DNA from: Maritimibacter sp.
Lineage (GTDB): Bacteria > Pseudomonadota > Alphaproteobacteria > Rhodobacterales > Rhodobacteraceae
Length of the DNA stretch: 8,050 bases
Reading direction: 5' to 3'
Assembly (NCBI GenBank): GCA_003520545.1
Contig: DOUP01000218.1
Coordinates: 1,098-9,147 of the forward strand
Under the pieces are notes generated by a model, which was not told where the DNA came from, ran no database searches, and worked only from the letters and a program-made list of their open reading frames with translations. Shown here piece after piece: positions 6,516-8,050 of the stretch. Within the stretch, counting starts at the first letter, position 1. Every line of letters begins with the position of its first letter. The position numbers and the translations under genes are program-made.

Positions 6516-7325
6516 ATGGAATCGGCTCTCGACTGGCATCAGGCAAAAGCGCTTCTCGACTGGTATGTCGAGTTGGGCGTGACCGATGCGATTTCAGAAG
6601 AGCCGATCGACCGTTACGAGCTGCCCGCCGAAGCACCGAAAATGGCCGCTCCGGCGAGAAGCCACCCCCCTGACCCGACTACACCGCCGCCGGTTGTCGA
6701 GGTTCCGCAGACCGATTGGGTGGCGGAAGCCAAGAGCCTTGCCGCGCAGGCCGAAACGCTCGAAACCCTGGCCGAAGCGGTCGAAGCCTTCGAGGGGGCC
6801 GAGATCAAGAAGGGTGCGCGTCGGTTCGTGTTTTCGGACGGGAACCCGGCGGCGAGGGTCATGGTCATCGGCGAGGGACCGGGCGAGCAGGAAGACCGGG
6901 AGGGGAGGCCCTTCGTGGGACCCGCTGGACAGCTGCTCGACCGGATGTTCGATGCCATCGGGATGGGGCGTGCCCTGCCCGACGCGGATCATGCGCTCTA
7001 TATTTCCAACGTCGTGCCCTGGCGCCCGCCGGGAAACCGCGAACCCTCGCCAGAGGAAATCGCGATGTTCCGCCCCTTTCTTCTGCGCCATATCGAATTG
7101 GCGGCACCGGACGTCGTGGTTGCCATGGGCAACACGCCGTGCCGTGCGTTGATACCGAACCCGAAGGGGATCACGCGGCAACGGGGGATCTGGACCGAAG
7201 TTGCGGATCGCCCCCTGTTGCCTATGTTCCACCCCTCCTACCTCCTGCGCTCCCCGATTGCGAAGCGGGAGGCCTGGGCGGATCTTCTGAGCCTTCAAGC
7301 CAAGTTACGAGAGATGTCCCCATGA
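6516..7325 (+). CDS. Uracil-DNA glycosylase, family 4-type
   Basis: The enzyme removes uracil from DNA as the first step of base-excision repair. The 269-residue product has an N-terminal helical part (1-36), a Pro/Ala-rich linker (about 37-66), an Ala/Glu-rich helix (68-95) and the glycosylase domain (about 100-265). Family 4 motifs are clear: GEGPGEQED at 119-127, GRPFVGPAGQLLDRM at 130-144, the NVVPWRPPGNREPSPEE block at 165-181, and HPSYLLR at 239-245. Unusually, the only cysteine is C209 (GNTPCRAL); the four cluster-binding cysteines of classical family 4 enzymes are absent, and the spot where relatives carry the first one reads GAEIKKGA (94-101). The frame extends to a TTG at 6480, but ATG 6516 (MESALDW) matches the usual beginning. 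No ribosome site precedes it, so it may be leaderless. Its stop overlaps the next start by ATGA. Confidence 0.93.
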   Translation: MESALDWHQAKALLDWYVELGVTDAISEEPIDRYELPAEAPKMAAPARSHPPDPTTPPPVVEVPQTDWVAEAKSLAAQAETLETLAEAVEAFEGAEIKKGARRFVFSDGNPAARVMVIGEGPGEQEDREGRPFVGPAGQLLDRMFDAIGMGRALPDADHALYISNVVPWRPPGNREPSPEEIAMFRPFLLRHIELAAPDVVVAMGNTPCRALIPNPKGITRQRGIWTEVADRPLLPMFHPSYLLRSPIAKREAWADLLSLQAKLREMSP

Positions 7326-7864
7326 GCCGGATCGACGAAACAAAAGAGTTCATTCCGGTGCGGATCGCCGTGATGACGGTGTCGGACACCCGCAGCCCGG
7401 AGGAAGACCGCTCCGGTGACACGCTGGTCGCACGGATCGAAGCGGCCGGACACAAGCTTGCCGACCGGATGATCGTCAAGGACGAGCGCGGCGAGATCGC
7501 GGATCACTTGCGGGCATGGAGCCTCGACCCGGAGATCGACGTGATCCTGACGACAGGGGGCACCGGCCTGACCGGACGGGACGTGACCGTAGAGGCGCAC
7601 CGTGACGTCTACGAGAAGGAAATCGAAGCTTTCGCGACCGTTTTCACCATGGTGTCGATGCAGAAAATCGGCACGTCTGCCGTTCAGAGCCGCGCAACGG
7701 GCGGTGTCGCGAATGGAACCTACCTCTTTGCGCTGCCGGGTTCGACCGGCGCCTGCAAGGACGCGTGGGACGAAATCCTTCAATACCAGTTGGACTACCG
7801 TCACGCGCCCTGCAACTTCGTCGAAATATTTCCACGTCTGGACGAACACAAGCGACGGAAATAG
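7322..7864 (+). CDS. moaB: Molybdopterin adenylyltransferase/MoaB-like protein
   Basis: A 180-residue protein of the MoaB/Mog (MoCF) fold, which acts in molybdenum cofactor synthesis by adenylating molybdopterin; some MoaB members are structural rather than enzymatic. Visible are the start of the domain (IAVMTVSDTRSPEEDRSGD, 15-33), the phosphate-binding TTGGTGLTGRDVT at 77-89 with its conserved Asp (D87), and the C-terminal ALPGSTGACKDAWDEIL at 137-153. SRATGG at 123-128 is another conserved block. The length is normal for bacterial MoaB. The ATG lies in the stop of the glycosylase gene (ATGA) with GAGAG 8 bases upstream, so the two are translationally coupled, although their known functions are unrelated. 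No Fe-S or extra domain is seen. Whether it acts as MoaB or Mog cannot be decided from this window. Confidence 0.92.
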   Translation: MSRIDETKEFIPVRIAVMTVSDTRSPEEDRSGDTLVARIEAAGHKLADRMIVKDERGEIADHLRAWSLDPEIDVILTTGGTGLTGRDVTVEAHRDVYEKEIEAFATVFTMVSMQKIGTSAVQSRATGGVANGTYLFALPGSTGACKDAWDEILQYQLDYRHAPCNFVEIFPRLDEHKRRK

Positions 7865-7970
7865 AGCCGCAGCGCGTTTCACCCCGTAACGCCCTTGTCA
7901 AAACTGTCCAATTGCCTGTCCCTCGGGCAAGAGGCAGAGTGACGTATCTAAATCGTTTGCGGGATCATTC

Positions 7971-8050
7971 ATGCGCTTTCTTCGACGTTCATTGACCGGA
8001 CTGTTCATCGCGTCGCTCACCGTTGCGGCCCTGTCACTTGCTGTCTGGGT
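7971..8050 (+). CDS. N-terminal fragment of an anchored protein, possibly RND efflux periplasmic adaptor
   Basis: Only 26 codons are present before the window ends. They encode MRFLRR followed by a hydrophobic stretch (about 8-26), a positively charged N terminus plus signal-anchor helix. A GGGA ribosome-like site lies 6 bases upstream of the ATG. The resemblance to the beginnings of HlyD/AcrA-type adaptor proteins seen after moaB in related bacteria is a recollection, not something that can be shown from so short a piece. Any other exported or inner-membrane protein would also fit. The 106-base gap after moaB means it may have its own promoter, but I could not find convincing boxes. Confidence 0.45.
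   Translation, partial: MRFLRRSLTGLFIASLTVAALSLAVW

Noticed and set aside
5125..6582. Plus-strand open frame of 485 codons opposite the six-helix membrane gene
   Set aside because: Its product is extremely rich in Arg, His, Gly and Gln with no hydrophobic core, whereas the opposite strand gives well-formed membrane helices.
7912..7930. Inverted repeat TTGCC/GGCAA after moaB as a terminator
   Set aside because: It has a 5-bp stem, a 9-base loop and no T-tract. Two copies of CTGTCC 12 bases apart nearby are too short to call operators.

Overview
The window is GC-rich, densely coding DNA with no RNA gene, CRISPR array or insertion sequence that I can see. Protein content and gene order (pyrB and a degenerate pyrC in one run with plsY; an alphaproteobacterial-type family 4 uracil-DNA glycosylase next to moaB) suggest a marine-type Rhodobacteraceae (Roseobacter group) chromosome. 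That assignment is by recognition only.

Left part, minus strand, about 6438 down to 1. A 416-residue six-helix membrane protein of unknown function (6438-5188) is followed by a 56-base gap holding a good sigma-70-like promoter. Then comes a tightly packed run: pyrB (aspartate carbamoyltransferase), a tail-anchored hypothetical protein, two small membrane proteins of bacterial PH-domain type, a dihydroorotase-family gene, a GNAT acetyltransferase and plsY (glycerol-3-phosphate acyltransferase). Every junction from pyrB to the GNAT gene is the same 4-base ATGA stop/start overlap (five in a row), and plsY follows after 12 bases. This strongly suggests one translationally coupled operon. A separate DUF805 membrane protein gene, cut by the window edge, lies beyond plsY.

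Right part, plus strand, from 6516. A family 4-type uracil-DNA glycosylase gene is coupled by another ATGA overlap to a moaB/mog-like molybdopterin gene. After a 106-base gap, the first 26 codons of an N-terminally anchored protein begin. It may be an RND efflux adaptor.

How the genes work together. PyrB makes carbamoyl-aspartate for pyrimidine synthesis. The dihydroorotase-family protein has lost nearly all metal ligands, so it is probably the non-catalytic partner that holds PyrB in an assembled complex, and a real dihydroorotase must be encoded elsewhere. The most unusual part is the set of three small membrane proteins coupled between pyrB and its partner. Nothing in them looks like pyrimidine chemistry, and together with plsY they raise the possibility of a link between pyrimidine synthesis and the membrane. 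That link is inference.
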